Positions 34,763 to 47,512 of a stretch of 64,000 nt of DNA are shown here, piece by piece (the first letter of the stretch is position 1; every line of letters begins with the position of its first letter). The DNA lies in the NCBI RefSeq assembly GCF_016658545.1, contig NZ_JACVZC010000010.1:1-64000 (forward strand), in the 5' to 3' direction. Source of the DNA: Pseudomonas sp. S37. GTDB lineage: Bacteria; Pseudomonadota; Gammaproteobacteria; Pseudomonadales; Pseudomonadaceae. Both the position numbers and the translations under genes were made by a program. The notes beneath the pieces were generated by a model. That model ran no database searches. It had not been told where the DNA came from and worked only from the letters and a program-made list of their open reading frames with translations.

Positions 34763-36445
34763 TCAGGCAGCAGCTTTTTTCGTTGCTGCTTCGATGCGAC
34801 GGGTGATGTACCACTGCTGCGAAATCGACAGGCAGTTGTTCACAACCCAGTACAGCACCAGACCAGCTGGGAACCACAGGAAGAAGAAGGTGAAGATGAT
34901 TGGCATCATTTTCATTACCTTGGCCTGCATCGGATCCGGCGGCGTCGGATTCAGGCGCTGCTGGATGAACATGGTAGCGCCCATGATGATCGGCAGGATG
35001 AAGAACGGATCCTTGATCGACAGGTCGGTAATCCACAGCATCCATGGGGCCTGGCGCATTTCCACGCTTTCCAGCAGTACCCAGTACAGGGCCAGGAACA
35101 CCGGCATCTGCACCAGGATCGGCAAGCATCCGCCCAACGGGTTGATCTTCTCTTTCTTGTACAGCTCCATCATCGCCTGGGACATCTTCTGGCGATCGTC
35201 ACCGAAGCGTTCCTTCAGTGCGGCGAGCTTCGGCGCAACGGCACGCATGCGCGCCATGGAGCGGTAGCTGGCAGCCGACAGCGGGAAGAACAGGCCTTTG
35301 ATGAGCATGGTCAGGACAATGATCGACCAGCCCCAGTTACCCAACAGGCTGTGGATATGTTGCAGCAGCCAGAAGATTGGCTGAGCGATGAACCACAGGA
35401 AGCCGTAGTCGACAGTCAGTTCCAGGCCTGGGGACAACTCTTTCAGCTTGGACTGGATCTTCGGACCGGCGTACAGCATGGCGCTGGTTTCAACCTTGCC
35501 ACCTGCGGGTACGTTAAGAGCCGGGCCGGTGTAGCCGATGATGTAGTTGCCTTGACTGTCCTTGCGGGTCTGGACAACGTTGTTGTCCGATTTAGCCGGA
35601 ATCCAGGCGGTTACGAAGTAGTGCTGCAGCCAGGCAACCCAGCCGCCAGACACATTTTCTTTCAAACTACCTTTGTCGATGTCCTTCATCGAGACCTTTT
35701 TGTAAGGCTCGGAAGCTGTCCACAGGGCTGCACCCAGATAGGTCGCGGTGCCGGTGGCAGTGCTCGAAGACGGGTCACCGCTGGCGTCACGCTTGAGCTG
35801 GGCAAACATGTTGCCGCTCCACGCCTGACTGCTCTGGTTGTCGATCAGGTAGCTGACATTCAGGTCGTACTCACCGCGCTTGAAGCTGAAGCGCTTGATG
35901 TAGTTGACGCCGTTGTCGCTGAACTTCAGGTCGACCACCAGTTGTTGCTGGCCATCAGCCAGCTGGTAGCTCTTCTGTTCGGCAGCATACAGCGGGCGAC
36001 CGCTGGCGCGAGCGTCCGGGCCGTTGGCGCCGGTCAGACCGCTTTGTGCCAGGTAGACACGCTCACCACCGTTGTCGAACAACTGGAACGGAATGTCCGG
36101 GTGGTCCTGACGGCGTGGGTACTGCGGCAGGTTCAGTTGGACGATGTCACCACCGACCGGATCGATAGCCAGTTCCAGGACGTCGGTCTTGACGCGGATC
36201 AGGTCCTTGCTGAGTGCGGCCGGTGCCAGTTCGGCAGGGCTCGATTCGGCGTTGGCGCTCGGTACATCGGCGCTGGCACCGTTGTTACCGGCCGGCACGC
36301 CATCGGGCAAGCCCGGAGCAACAGTGCTGGCAGCAGTATTCTGAGTCGGCAGGGCAGCCTGGCCGTAGTCATCGTTCCACTTCAGGACCATGACGTAGGA
36401 CACGACTGCCAGCGCGGCGATCAGGATCGTGCGTTTAATATCCAT
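34763..36445 (-). CDS. yidC: Membrane protein insertase YidC
   Basis: YidC/Oxa1 insertase, 560 residues, inserts and folds inner-membrane proteins alone or with Sec. An N-terminal helix (ILIAALAVVSYVMVLKWND) is followed by a periplasmic domain (about 60-350) with an Ala/Pro/Ser-rich linker. The conserved core of five helices contains GNWGWSIIVLTMLIKGLFFP with the hydrophilic-groove region, and KINPLGGCLPILVQMPVFLALYW. It starts two bases after yidD ends. Confidence 0.97.
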   Translation of the reverse strand: MDIKRTILIAALAVVSYVMVLKWNDDYGQAALPTQNTAASTVAPGLPDGVPAGNNGASADVPSANAESSPAELAPAALSKDLIRVKTDVLELAIDPVGGDIVQLNLPQYPRRQDHPDIPFQLFDNGGERVYLAQSGLTGANGPDARASGRPLYAAEQKSYQLADGQQQLVVDLKFSDNGVNYIKRFSFKRGEYDLNVSYLIDNQSSQAWSGNMFAQLKRDASGDPSSSTATGTATYLGAALWTASEPYKKVSMKDIDKGSLKENVSGGWVAWLQHYFVTAWIPAKSDNNVVQTRKDSQGNYIIGYTGPALNVPAGGKVETSAMLYAGPKIQSKLKELSPGLELTVDYGFLWFIAQPIFWLLQHIHSLLGNWGWSIIVLTMLIKGLFFPLSAASYRSMARMRAVAPKLAALKERFGDDRQKMSQAMMELYKKEKINPLGGCLPILVQMPVFLALYWVLLESVEMRQAPWMLWITDLSIKDPFFILPIIMGATMFIQQRLNPTPPDPMQAKVMKMMPIIFTFFFLWFPAGLVLYWVVNNCLSISQQWYITRRIEAATKKAAA

Positions 36446-36447
36446 GA

Positions 36448-36693
36448 TTACTCGGCTATCGAAGAAGTTCGGGAGGAAGGAGCGGGTGGAACGGGGTCGA
36501 AACCGCCGTCATTCCACGGATGACAACGCCCCAGGCGACGAACGGCCAGCCACCCACCACGCCAGAGGCCATGGTTTTCGATGGCTTCATATGCATAACA
36601 GGAGCAGCTGGGGAAGAAACGACAGTGGCTGGCCATCAGAGGACTAATGGCATAACGGTAAAACTGGATCGGAACGAGCGCCAGTTTACGCAT
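36448..36693 (-). CDS. yidD: Membrane insertion efficiency factor YidD
   Basis: An 81-residue protein of the YidD family, which assists YidC-dependent insertion. The family core is [24 protein letters not shown] (split here) and [12 protein letters not shown], with three conserved cysteines; the N-terminus is an amphipathic membrane-bound helix. It overlaps the end of rnpA by eight bases and abuts yidC, so translation of the three is probably coupled. Confidence 0.94.
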   Translation of the reverse strand: MRKLALVPIQFYRYAISPLMASHCRFFPSCSCYAYEAIENHGLWRGGWLAVRRLGRCHPWNDGGFDPVPPAPSSRTSSIAE

Positions 36694-37090
36694 CTTGGCT
36701 GTCTACCCCTGCCGAATTGGCGGTGACTGCTGGTGTTGGCCGGCTGCGCGCCAGGCGTTTCCAGAGTTTGCCAAAGTGTTGGTGCAATTCCGGGTTTTCT
36801 ACCTCACCCAATCCCTTGCGCGCGACGATCACAATGTCCAACCCGGCAAGCATTTGCTGGTTCAGACGAAAGGAATCGCGCATCAAGCGCTTGAGGCGAT
36901 TGCGTTGAACGGCGAGCTTGACGCTCTTCTTGCCGATCACCAGGCCGAGGCGTGGGTGATCAAGGCCGTTCTCGCGAGCAAGGATCAGCAGGTTTTTCCC
37001 TGGAACCTTGCCGGTTGGGGAGTCGAAGACCGCTTTGAAATGTCGGGGTGTAAGCAGTCGCTTTTCCCGACTGAAGTCCTGACTCACCAC
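36686..37090 (-). CDS. rnpA: Ribonuclease P protein component
   Basis: RnpA, 134 residues, the basic protein subunit that with the M1 RNA matures tRNA 5' ends. The signature [27 protein letters not shown] includes the conserved RNR; in parts, [15 protein letters not shown] is the RNA-binding helix. Translation starts at one of two adjacent GTG codons (37090 or 37087); I chose 37090 to give the usual [13 protein letters not shown]. It lies 13 bases after rpmH. Confidence 0.93.
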   Translation of the reverse strand: MVSQDFSREKRLLTPRHFKAVFDSPTGKVPGKNLLILARENGLDHPRLGLVIGKKSVKLAVQRNRLKRLMRDSFRLNQQMLAGLDIVIVARKGLGEVENPELHQHFGKLWKRLARSRPTPAVTANSAGVDSQDA

Positions 37091-37103
37091 CTGTGCCGAA
37101 AAA

Positions 37104-37238
37104 TCAAATGGCCAGACGCTTACGGCCTTTGGCACGACGACGCGACAGGACAGCGCGGCCGTTCTTGGTAGCCATACGGGCACGGAAACCGTGAGTGCGC
37201 GCGCGCTTGATGGTGCTTGGTTGGAAAGTACGTTTCAT
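37104..37238 (-). CDS. rpmH: Ribosomal protein L34
   Basis: L34, 44 residues, reading [18 protein letters not shown], then [20 protein letters not shown] and RKRLAI. This is the complete, highly basic bacterial L34 with the usual length; the last residue is Ile instead of the more common Val. It is first in the rpmH-rnpA-yidD-yidC unit and has a near-consensus promoter 60-90 bases upstream. Confidence 0.97.
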   Translation of the reverse strand: MKRTFQPSTIKRARTHGFRARMATKNGRAVLSRRRAKGRKRLAI

Positions 37239-37298
37239 GGCGTGTTACCTGGTTTGTCGACGACGGGCCGGGATGGCCCCCTTTTTAAGAGACCGGCG

Positions 37299-37327
37299 AT
37301 TCTAGAGAAAGCAAGCCCGTAGGTCAA
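37299..37327 (-). promoter_or_regulatory. rpmH promoter
   Basis: On the minus strand TTGACC, a 17-base spacer and TAGAAT form a strong sigma-70 promoter, 61 bases before the rpmH start codon. Confidence 0.85.
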
Positions 37328-37422
37328 TTTCCAACCAGTCTTTCCCTATAGAGCACGTGATGGACGGTGCTGGTTGGTACATCACCAGAGGGTGCTTGAT
37401 CGGACACACGAATCGGGGACAA

Positions 37423-37764
37423 CATGAAAAAAAAGAAGAGACATATAAAAAGCTTTTCTGAAAAATCTATAAATCTTAAGTGGATAAGTTTCTGTGGATA
37501 ACAAGCTCTAGGCCAGTATTCATGCACTGTACAGAGTTTCATAAGGTTGTTCTGAACCGGTGCTGCGCTTGTTTTCTACGTGGTCGAAACCTGTGGATTA
37601 AAATGTCGATTATCCACAGATGAGTTATCAACAGGACTGACCTCAGGGTTGTGCATAGCCCTCGTGGGCGGTTATCCACAGGCCTTATTCACATGGCCGC
37701 CAAGCCGATTTGGTCGATAAATGGCTGTTTTGTCATGGTTCCTAACGTGTCCACATGTGGATAA
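37423..37764. other. oriC: Replication origin oriC (rpmH-dnaA gap)
   Basis: An AT-rich stretch (37423-37478), the likely unwinding element, is followed by DnaA boxes: AGTGGATAA (37479, one mismatch), TGTGGATAA (37493), TGTGGATTA (37592, one mismatch), TTATCCACA (37610), TTATCAACA (37625), TTATCCACA (37672), TTATTCACA (37685) and TGTGGATAA (37756). Position between rpmH and dnaA matches the known pseudomonad origin. No coding gene is seen in 37239-37833. Confidence 0.92.
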
Positions 37765-37786
37765 CTGAACGCTCGACCGGTACAAT
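37758..37786 (+). promoter_or_regulatory. dnaA promoter overlapping a DnaA box
   Basis: TGGATA, a 17-base spacer and TACAAT form a plausible sigma-70 promoter 48 bases before the dnaA start. The -35 element lies inside the DnaA box 37756-37764, so bound DnaA would block it, a standard autoregulation layout. Confidence 0.6.
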
Positions 37787-37833
37787 GGCGGTTTGTTTTT
37801 GCCTCATCCGGCTTTCAAACTCAGGGGATATCC

Positions 37834-39366
37834 GTGTCAGTGGAACTTTGGCAGCAGTGCGTGGAGCTTCTGCGCGATGAACTGCCTGCCCAGCAATTCA
37901 ACACCTGGATCCGTCCGCTACAGGTCGAAGCCGAAGGCGACGAGTTGCGCGTCTATGCGCCTAACCGTTTCGTTCTCGATTGGGTCAATGAAAAGTACCT
38001 GGGCCGCTTGCTCGAGCTGTTGGGCGAGAACGGCAGCGGCATAGCACCTGCCCTTTCCTTATTAATAGGTAGCCGCCGCAGTTCGGCGCCACGGGCTGCG
38101 CCCAACGCGCCGGTCAGTGCCGCCGTGGCCGCTTCGCTGGCGCAGAGCCAGGCCCCCAAGGCCGCTCCGCTGGCAGCTGCGGCCGAACCGGTTGCCCTGG
38201 CCCCAGCCGAACCTGTGCTGGTCGATCAACTGGCCGAGCCGTCTTCACGTGATAGCTTCGATGCCATGGCCGAACCTGCTGCAGCACCCGCTGCCAGTGG
38301 CCGGGCCGAGCAGCGCACCGTGCAGGTTGAAGGCGCGCTCAAGCACACCAGCTACCTGAACCGGACCTTTACCTTCGACACTTTCGTCGAGGGTAAGTCG
38401 AACCAACTGGCACGTGCAGCCGCCTGGCAGGTGGCAGATAACCCCAAGCATGGCTACAACCCGCTGTTCCTTTATGGCGGCGTAGGTTTGGGCAAAACCC
38501 ACCTCATGCATGCTGTGGGTAACCATCTGCTGAAGAAGAACCCGAACGCCAAGGTGGTGTACCTGCATTCGGAGCGCTTCGTCGCCGACATGGTCAAGGC
38601 GTTGCAGCTCAACGCCATCAACGAATTCAAGCGCTTCTACCGCTCGGTAGACGCGCTGCTGATCGACGATATCCAGTTCTTTGCCCGTAAAGAGCGCTCG
38701 CAGGAAGAGTTTTTCCACACCTTCAACGCCCTGCTTGAGGGTGGCCAGCAGGTAATCCTGACCTCTGACCGCTATCCCAAGGAGATCGAAGGCCTGGAAG
38801 AGCGCCTGAAATCGCGCTTCGGCTGGGGCCTGACGGTGGCTGTCGAGCCGCCAGAGCTGGAAACCCGCGTGGCGATCCTGATGAAGAAAGCCGACCAGGC
38901 CAAGGTCGAGCTGCCGCATGACGCAGCCTTCTTCATTGCCCAGCGTATTCGCTCCAACGTCCGTGAGCTGGAAGGTGCACTGAAGCGGGTGATCGCCCAC
39001 TCGCACTTCATGGGCCGTGACATCACCATCGAGCTGATCCGCGAATCGCTGAAAGACCTGCTGGCGCTGCAAGACAAACTGGTCAGTGTGGATAACATTC
39101 AGCGTACCGTCGCCGAGTACTACAAGATCAAGATCTCCGATCTGTTGTCCAAGCGCCGTTCGCGCTCTGTTGCGCGCCCGCGCCAGGTGGCCATGGCCCT
39201 GTCCAAGGAGCTGACCAACCACAGTCTGCCGGAAATCGGCGACATGTTCGGTGGTCGCGACCATACGACCGTGCTGCACGCCTGCCGCAAGATCAACGAA
39301 CTGAAGGAATCCGACGCGGACATCCGCGAGGACTACAAGAACCTGCTGCGGACGCTGACGACCTGA
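37834..39366 (+). CDS. dnaA: Replication initiator DnaA
   Basis: DnaA, 510 residues, binds oriC boxes and opens the duplex. Domain I is residues 1-80; domain II (about 82-165) is a long Ala/Pro-rich linker; the AAA+ domain has Walker A GGVGLGKT at 215-222 and [12 protein letters not shown] as Walker B; the C-terminal box-reading signature is [15 protein letters not shown]. It starts at GTG 37834 with AGGGGA upstream. A DnaA box (39087-39095) occurs within the gene. dnaN follows after 40 bases. Confidence 0.98.
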   Translation: MSVELWQQCVELLRDELPAQQFNTWIRPLQVEAEGDELRVYAPNRFVLDWVNEKYLGRLLELLGENGSGIAPALSLLIGSRRSSAPRAAPNAPVSAAVAASLAQSQAPKAAPLAAAAEPVALAPAEPVLVDQLAEPSSRDSFDAMAEPAAAPAASGRAEQRTVQVEGALKHTSYLNRTFTFDTFVEGKSNQLARAAAWQVADNPKHGYNPLFLYGGVGLGKTHLMHAVGNHLLKKNPNAKVVYLHSERFVADMVKALQLNAINEFKRFYRSVDALLIDDIQFFARKERSQEEFFHTFNALLEGGQQVILTSDRYPKEIEGLEERLKSRFGWGLTVAVEPPELETRVAILMKKADQAKVELPHDAAFFIAQRIRSNVRELEGALKRVIAHSHFMGRDITIELIRESLKDLLALQDKLVSVDNIQRTVAEYYKIKISDLLSKRRSRSVARPRQVAMALSKELTNHSLPEIGDMFGGRDHTTVLHACRKINELKESDADIREDYKNLLRTLTT

Positions 39367-39406
39367 TGGCCGTTTGCGCAGCTAATTGAAGGCAAGGGAC
39401 TAGACC

Positions 39407-40510
39407 ATGCATTTCACCATTCAACGCGAAGCCCTGTTGAAACCCCTGCAACTGGTCGCCGGTGTCGTCGAGCGCCGTCAGACCTTGCCGGTCCTGTCCA
39501 ACGTATTGCTGGTCGTGCAAGGCCAGCAACTGTCGTTGACCGGTACCGACCTGGAAGTCGAACTGGTAGGCCGCGTGCAACTGGAAGAGCCGGCTGAGCC
39601 TGGCGAGATCACTGTCCCGGCGCGCAAGCTGATGGACATCTGCAAAAGCCTGCCGAACGACGCCCTGATCGATATCAAGGTCGATGAGCAGAAGTTGTTG
39701 GTCAAGGCCGGCCGCAGCCGCTTCACCTTGTCGACCCTGCCAGCGAACGACTTCCCGACTGTGGAAGAAGGCCCGGGCTCGCTGACCTGCAACCTGGAGC
39801 AGAGCAAGCTGCGCCGCTTGATCGAGCGTACCAGCTTCGCCATGGCTCAGCAGGATGTGCGTTACTACCTCAACGGCATGCTGCTTGAGGTTTCCCGCAA
39901 CACCCTGCGTGCAGTGTCGACTGATGGCCACCGCTTGGCGCTGTGCTCCATGACTGCGCCGATCGAGCAGGATGATCGCCACCAGGTCATCGTGCCACGT
40001 AAAGGTATCCTGGAACTGGCGCGCCTGCTAACCGACCCGGAAGGCATGGTTAGCATCGTCCTGGGCCAGCATCACATCCGTGCGACCACCGGCGAGTTCA
40101 CCTTTACCTCCAAGTTGGTGGACGGCAAGTTCCCTGATTACGAGCGCGTACTGCCTAAAGGTGGCGACAAACTGGTGGTCGGTGACCGTCAGGCCCTGCG
40201 TGAAGCCTTCAGCCGTACCGCGATCCTCTCCAACGAGAAGTACCGTGGTATTCGCCTGCAACTGGCTGCTGGCCAGTTGAAGATCCAGGCGAACAACCCC
40301 GAGCAGGAAGAAGCGGAAGAAGAAATCAGCGTGGACTACGAAGGTAGTTCGCTGGAAATCGGCTTCAACGTCAGCTACCTGCTGGACGTGCTGGGGGTGA
40401 TGACTACAGAGCAAGTTCGTCTGATTTTGTCTGATTCCAACAGCAGTGCCCTGCTGCAGGAAGCTGGCAACGACGATTCTTCCTACGTTGTCATGCCGAT
40501 GCGCCTGTAA
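39407..40510 (+). CDS. dnaN: DNA polymerase III sliding clamp
   Basis: Beta clamp, 367 residues, a dimeric ring that tethers polymerase III. Three repeated domains of about 120 residues are present. It begins [20 protein letters not shown] and ends with the clamp C-terminus [10 protein letters not shown], which shapes the partner-binding pocket. Part of dnaA-dnaN-recF-gyrB. Confidence 0.98.
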   Translation: MHFTIQREALLKPLQLVAGVVERRQTLPVLSNVLLVVQGQQLSLTGTDLEVELVGRVQLEEPAEPGEITVPARKLMDICKSLPNDALIDIKVDEQKLLVKAGRSRFTLSTLPANDFPTVEEGPGSLTCNLEQSKLRRLIERTSFAMAQQDVRYYLNGMLLEVSRNTLRAVSTDGHRLALCSMTAPIEQDDRHQVIVPRKGILELARLLTDPEGMVSIVLGQHHIRATTGEFTFTSKLVDGKFPDYERVLPKGGDKLVVGDRQALREAFSRTAILSNEKYRGIRLQLAAGQLKIQANNPEQEEAEEEISVDYEGSSLEIGFNVSYLLDVLGVMTTEQVRLILSDSNSSALLQEAGNDDSSYVVMPMRL

Positions 40511-40524
40511 CCGTAGCAGGCGAC

Positions 40525-44053
<3,529 letters not shown>

Positions 44054-44099
44054 TTCAATCGCCTTTCGAAAGAATCAGTATCAGAAAGTCCATAAAATT

Positions 44100-44127
44100 A
44101 AAGCCCCGGCCTAGTGCCGGGGCTTTA
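44100..44127 (+). terminator. gyrB terminator
   Basis: AAAGCCCCGGC and GCCGGGGCTTT flank CTAGT and are followed by an AT-rich tail, 47 bases beyond the gyrB stop. It ends the dnaA-gyrB unit. Confidence 0.9.
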
Positions 44128-44545
44128 TATTTTGAAGCCGATGATCGAGGACCCCATTGGCCAGCGACCTAGGTAGGTGAACTGATTTGTAACCCATGAG
44201 GGTGAGTCATACCCCAGCACTTCACGACCATTTTGTTGAAGCCAACAAAATGGTGTTGTTGGGCTCCGGTTCCCAGCGCGAGCTTGACGACGTGCACCTC
44301 TCGCGTACAAGTAATCGATTTTGTGGATGAGGGCAACGTCGCATTAATGCGAATTTGGGAAAAGCGCAAGATGGGCTATAAGACGATGGGGTACAGGATG
44401 GTCGACAGCCTGGCCACTAAGAAACTGCTCTAGCGGGCGATCGCAAAGCTCCTGTATCTACACTCGAAGGCAAATTAAACGAACCCCAGTATTACTGGCG
44501 TTCTGCTTTTTGATCCCCAGGAATGAAATATATTCCGGGCGGGCC
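44128..44545. other. Unassigned region between gyrB and higA
   Basis: About 420 bases without a convincing gene. Frames of 60-66 codons exist on both strands (44169-44369 minus, 44233-44433 plus) but have no clear ribosome site or family. The short palindrome CATTTTGTTG/CAACAAAATG lies near 44230-44253. Base composition is lower in GC than in flanking genes, which suggests eroded accessory DNA. Confidence 0.45.
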
Positions 44546-44917
44546 CTAAGCCATCTTCACGGGCTTGATCAGGCTTTCTGCCGGAATGCCAAACAGATCG
44601 TGCAGCTTCCATATCATGGGCAGCGTCAAAGAGCGCTTACGGTTCAGCACTTCATAGACCCGGTTTGTCTTACCGATGGCAGGAGCCAGATCGGCAGCGG
44701 TGAGGCCGGACTGTTCCATGCGGAACTTGATGGCCTCGATCGGGTCTGGCAACTCCACTGGAAAATGCTTGCTCTCGTAAGCCTCGATCAAGGTGATCAT
44801 GACCTCAAAAGCATCTCCCTCTGGCGTGCCAGGTTCTGGCTCACTCTCAAACAGCGGAGAAATCTCCTTGAGTGCAGCCCGGTAATCGTCATCGTTGCGG
44901 ATTGGGCGGATGTTCAT
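44546..44917 (-). CDS. higA: HigA-type antitoxin
   Basis: A 123-residue antitoxin. The C-terminal XRE helix-turn-helix (about 65-115: EQSGLTAADLAPAIGKTNRV, RSLTLPMIWKLHDLFGIP) binds DNA, and the N-terminal part would neutralise the toxin. It follows higB by six bases in the toxin-first order typical of HigBA. Expected to repress its own operon through the palindrome at 45236-45258. Confidence 0.88.
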   Translation of the reverse strand: MNIRPIRNDDDYRAALKEISPLFESEPEPGTPEGDAFEVMITLIEAYESKHFPVELPDPIEAIKFRMEQSGLTAADLAPAIGKTNRVYEVLNRKRSLTLPMIWKLHDLFGIPAESLIKPVKMA

Positions 44918-44923
44918 AAATGG

Positions 44924-45226
44924 TCACTCCATCTCCACAGTGTTTGCGTCGATTTTGTCGTAATCCTCGTGCGTGCCAACAAATTTTATGTAGACCGCTC
45001 CAAAGCGGTAGGCAACGGCTACCACCAGCCTGTAATCGTTACCTTTGATATTGAAGACCACGCGCCTGCCTTTCAGGATGCTTGCGTTACGGTATTGGCT
45101 CTTGATGGCATCAGGGCTGACCCATTTAGCGTTCCTGGTTTCGTCTACCCATGCGCGTAATGGCTGTTCAGCTTTTGGGTACATTTCCCAAAACGATTTC
45201 AACTGGCTGATGGCGATAATCTTCAT
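44924..45226 (-). CDS. higB: HigB-type mRNA interferase toxin
   Basis: A 100-residue toxin of the RelE/HigB fold, expected to cleave mRNA on the ribosome. It reads MKIIAISQLKSFWEMYPKAE with VVFNIKGNDYRLVVAVAY and IKFVGTHEDYDKID, the PF09907-like pattern. It starts ten bases downstream of the operator palindrome. Located in the accessory patch between gyrB and the sulfide genes. Confidence 0.88.
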   Translation of the reverse strand: MKIIAISQLKSFWEMYPKAEQPLRAWVDETRNAKWVSPDAIKSQYRNASILKGRRVVFNIKGNDYRLVVAVAYRFGAVYIKFVGTHEDYDKIDANTVEME

Positions 45227-45235
45227 GGTTTGCAG

Positions 45236-45258
45236 TGTAGTCCCAAGGTGGGACTACA
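45236..45258. promoter_or_regulatory. Operator palindrome of higBA
   Basis: TGTAGTCCCA and TGGGACTACA are perfect ten-base arms around AGG, ten bases upstream of the higB start. Position and symmetry fit a HigA dimer operator. Confidence 0.8.
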
Positions 45259-45294
45259 TGCAAGGTTTGGCGAAATCGCTTAGAAACTATTCAA

Positions 45295-45310
45295 CGTTCC
45301 ACGTGGAACA
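45295..45310. other. parS centromere site (intergenic)
   Basis: CGTTCCACGTGGAACA matches the ParB palindrome except for the first base. It lies between higB and the RcnB-like pseudogene, the only intergenic parS in the window. Confidence 0.88.
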
Positions 45311-45315
45311 GGCCT

Positions 45316-45723
45316 TCAGTAGCCAGTAAGAATGTTGACGATTACGCCACTGGCAATCGCTACCAGCACATAGTCTCCGTTCACATACAACCAGCGGTGA
45401 TCGCGCGGCGGTGCATACAGGTGGCGTGCTTTCCAGTCGGTCACCCAGTAACGGTCGCCACGGTAATGCGGGTCGACCGCATGCCCACGCTGCCACTGTT
45501 GATGGGGTACCGGCATGCCTTATTGTGGGCGGAAGTTCGGGTCGCGGTACGCCGGGCCACGGCCATTGTCATGGCGACCTTGTTGCTGTGGTTGGCCATG
45601 TGGCGGGTTGCCCTGATGCGATGGGCCGCCATCATGCCGGTCAGGCGGGCCTGGCTGGGCGAAGCTGGCCAGAGGTGCGCTGAGCATGAGCGCGGCGCAG
45701 ATCACGGTTAGGGTTTTCTTCAT
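45316..45723 (-). pseudogene. RcnB-like periplasmic protein interrupted by a stop
   Basis: The frame opens with a signal peptide (MKKTLTVICAALMLSAPLASFA) and a Gly/Pro/His/Gln-rich linker, reaches NFRPQ, and then meets TAA at 45520-45522. The same frame continues with GMPVPHQQWQRGH and an intact RcnB-type domain (DPHYRGDRYWVTDWKARHLY, WLYVNGDYVLVAIASGVI) to a stop at 45316. The simplest reading is CAA changed to TAA in a gene of about 135 codons. RcnB-family proteins act in periplasmic nickel/cobalt homeostasis or are uncharacterised. Restart at ATG 45516 would give a cytoplasmic 66-residue fragment. Confidence 0.8.
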
Positions 45724-45838
45724 TTGTTGCGGTCCTCTGTGCGGTTAACTCATCAGACCATGGATTTGGGTACTTAATGTCAGGACAGAGGTAAAGGTCG
45801 GGTAAAGGTATACGAGGGTCTCTAGGCTTTCGCCATAC

Positions 45839-45926
45839 CTGTGGGAGCGGGTTCACCCGCGAACACCGGCGAGGCCGGTGCCATGCACCGCGTCACATTC
45901 TTCGCGGGTAAACCCGCTCCCACAGG
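45839..45926. repeat. REP pair (P. putida type)
   Basis: CTGTGGGAGCGGGTTCACC and GGTAAACCCGCTCCCACAG enclose a CACCGGC/GCCGGTG hairpin. It lies in the 275-base gap between the RcnB-like pseudogene and fisR. Confidence 0.9.
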
Positions 45927-45998
45927 TGTTGCGCTGTATTTGGGATCTGCGCTGTACCTTTGGGAGCTGTCAGCGATAGGGCCAGCACAGGCAACGGG

Positions 45999-47291
45999 TT
46001 AATTCAGACCGAGCGCCTTCAAGCGGCGGTACAGCGTGCGTTCGCTCAATCCCAGGTGAAGGGCAAGCTCACTGCGCGACCCCTTGAACTGCTCAAGGGC
46101 CTGCGCCAGCTCCCCTAGGTCATTACGCCGTCCGCCTGACTTCATGACCGGCATTGGCTCAATGTCTTCCGGCAAATGCTCCGGCCGAATCACCCCGTCA
46201 TCAGCAAACAATCGCGCCCGCTCCAGAATATTGCGCAGCTCGCGAATGTTGCCCGGGAACGGGTGCAACCCAAGCTGCTGCAAGGCACCGTCGCTCAAGC
46301 TGGGCGTCGACTTGCCGGCCATGCGTTGCAGCAGGCTCAGCGCCAGCAAGGGCAGATCCTCGACCCGCTCGCGCAGCGCCGGCAGACGAATCGGGAAACC
46401 GCTGATGCGGTAGTAGAGGTCTTCGCGGAAGCTACCCTCGGCAACCATTTGCCTGAGCGGTTTGTGCGTCGCCGATACCAGGCGAAAATCGGAGTGCACC
46501 GTACGCAGGCTGCCCACCGGGCGGAAGCTGCCAGACTCGATCAGGCGCAGCAGCTTCACTTGCATGGCCAGCGGCACTTCGCCAATTTCATCGAGGAACA
46601 AGGTACCGCCATGGGCTGCCTCAGCCAGGCCGATCTTGCGCTGGTTGGCGCCGGTGAATGCACCCTTCTCGTAGCCGAACAATTCGCTCTCGAACAGTGA
46701 TTCAGTCAAGCCGGTGCAGTCGACCACCACCAACGGGCCGTTTGCCCTGGGGCTGCCCATATGCAGCGCGCGGGCGAACAATTCCTTTCCGGTACCCGAC
46801 TCACCCTGCAGCAATACCGGAATCTGTGCTGGCGCCGCACGTTGCAGGCTGGCCAGGGCCGCTTTGAAGGCCGGAGCCCGGCCGACCAAGCCCTGCTCCT
46901 GAGGCTGCGCCGAAGCAAGGGTGATGGTAGTCAGGCGTTCGACAAAGGCCACCACCCTGCCCTGTTCGTCCAGGATAGGCCGCAGCTCGACATCCACATG
47001 CTCCGGCCCGCGTGGCGTGTGATGGATGTGCAACACCCGCTCCGGTACCTTGCTGTCCCACGCCTTGCGCATCGGGCAATGTTCGCCGGCCTGGTCGCAC
47101 GGTACGGCGTAGTGGTGCGAGACCTTGTGGCACTTTTCGCCCAGCGGCGCCTGGTCATGGCTACCGAACTGGCGGCGATAGGCTGCGTTGGCAGCGAGGA
47201 TGTTGTAGTCGGTGTCCAGCACGATGGTCGGCAGGGCATCGTGCTCAAGGTAGGAAACCAGCGCTAGGATGAGGGGATGGGCTTCAGGCAT
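45999..47291 (-). CDS. fisR: FisR-type sigma-54 activator of sulfide oxidation
   Basis: Sigma-54-dependent activator, 430 residues. An N-terminal PAS-like sensor (1-125) carries cysteines 54, 65 and 72, the spacing of the polysulfide-sensing cysteines in FisR of sulfide-oxidising bacteria. The AAA+ domain has GESGTGKE at 163-170 and GAFTGA at 210-215 for sigma-54 contact. A Fis-type helix-turn-helix ends the protein ([20 protein letters not shown]). It is divergent from the persulfide dioxygenase gene, as in known sqr-pdo loci. The start [12 protein letters not shown] at 47291 is where the sensor begins. Confidence 0.9.
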   Translation of the reverse strand: MPEAHPLILALVSYLEHDALPTIVLDTDYNILAANAAYRRQFGSHDQAPLGEKCHKVSHHYAVPCDQAGEHCPMRKAWDSKVPERVLHIHHTPRGPEHVDVELRPILDEQGRVVAFVERLTTITLASAQPQEQGLVGRAPAFKAALASLQRAAPAQIPVLLQGESGTGKELFARALHMGSPRANGPLVVVDCTGLTESLFESELFGYEKGAFTGANQRKIGLAEAAHGGTLFLDEIGEVPLAMQVKLLRLIESGSFRPVGSLRTVHSDFRLVSATHKPLRQMVAEGSFREDLYYRISGFPIRLPALRERVEDLPLLALSLLQRMAGKSTPSLSDGALQQLGLHPFPGNIRELRNILERARLFADDGVIRPEHLPEDIEPMPVMKSGGRRNDLGELAQALEQFKGSRSELALHLGLSERTLYRRLKALGLN

Positions 47292-47330
47292 GACGGCACC
47301 GTTTGGATGACCGGCGCAGGGTAACAAGGA

Positions 47331-47455
47331 CTGCCAAACACTGCCATTGGCTGACAGTCGACTGCCATTCGCGCTGCCAGTACGGCCCACAGCTGTCAGC
47401 GCCCGGCCGGTTTCATTGAGCCATGCGCGGGAAAAAGCCTGGCATGCATCTTGAT
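47331..47455 (+). promoter_or_regulatory. Candidate FisR sites and sigma-54 promoter
   Basis: Four copies of CTGCCA (47331, 47341, 47362, 47374), the palindrome CAGTCGACTG (47355-47364), and inverted GCTGACAG (47350) / CTGTCAGC (47393) lie upstream of TGGCATGCATCTTGAT (47440-47455). The last resembles a -24/-12 element with GG and GA at the right spacing (GC is usual at -12), 58 bases before the dioxygenase start. Binding is inferred. Confidence 0.55.
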
Positions 47456-47512
47456 AAACCTCCTGTCACTGCCTACGCCTTAAAAGGCGCGGCGGATAAA
47501 TTGGAGAACGTG

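Noticed and set aside
44233..44433. 66-codon frame after gyrB
   Set aside because: No convincing ribosome site, no family, and overlaps equally long frames on the other strand; kept only as part of an unassigned region.
45316..45516. Independent 66-residue gene MPVPHQQW...
   Set aside because: It is in the same frame as the upstream signal-peptide ORF and separated from it only by one TAA, so a broken single gene is the better reading.
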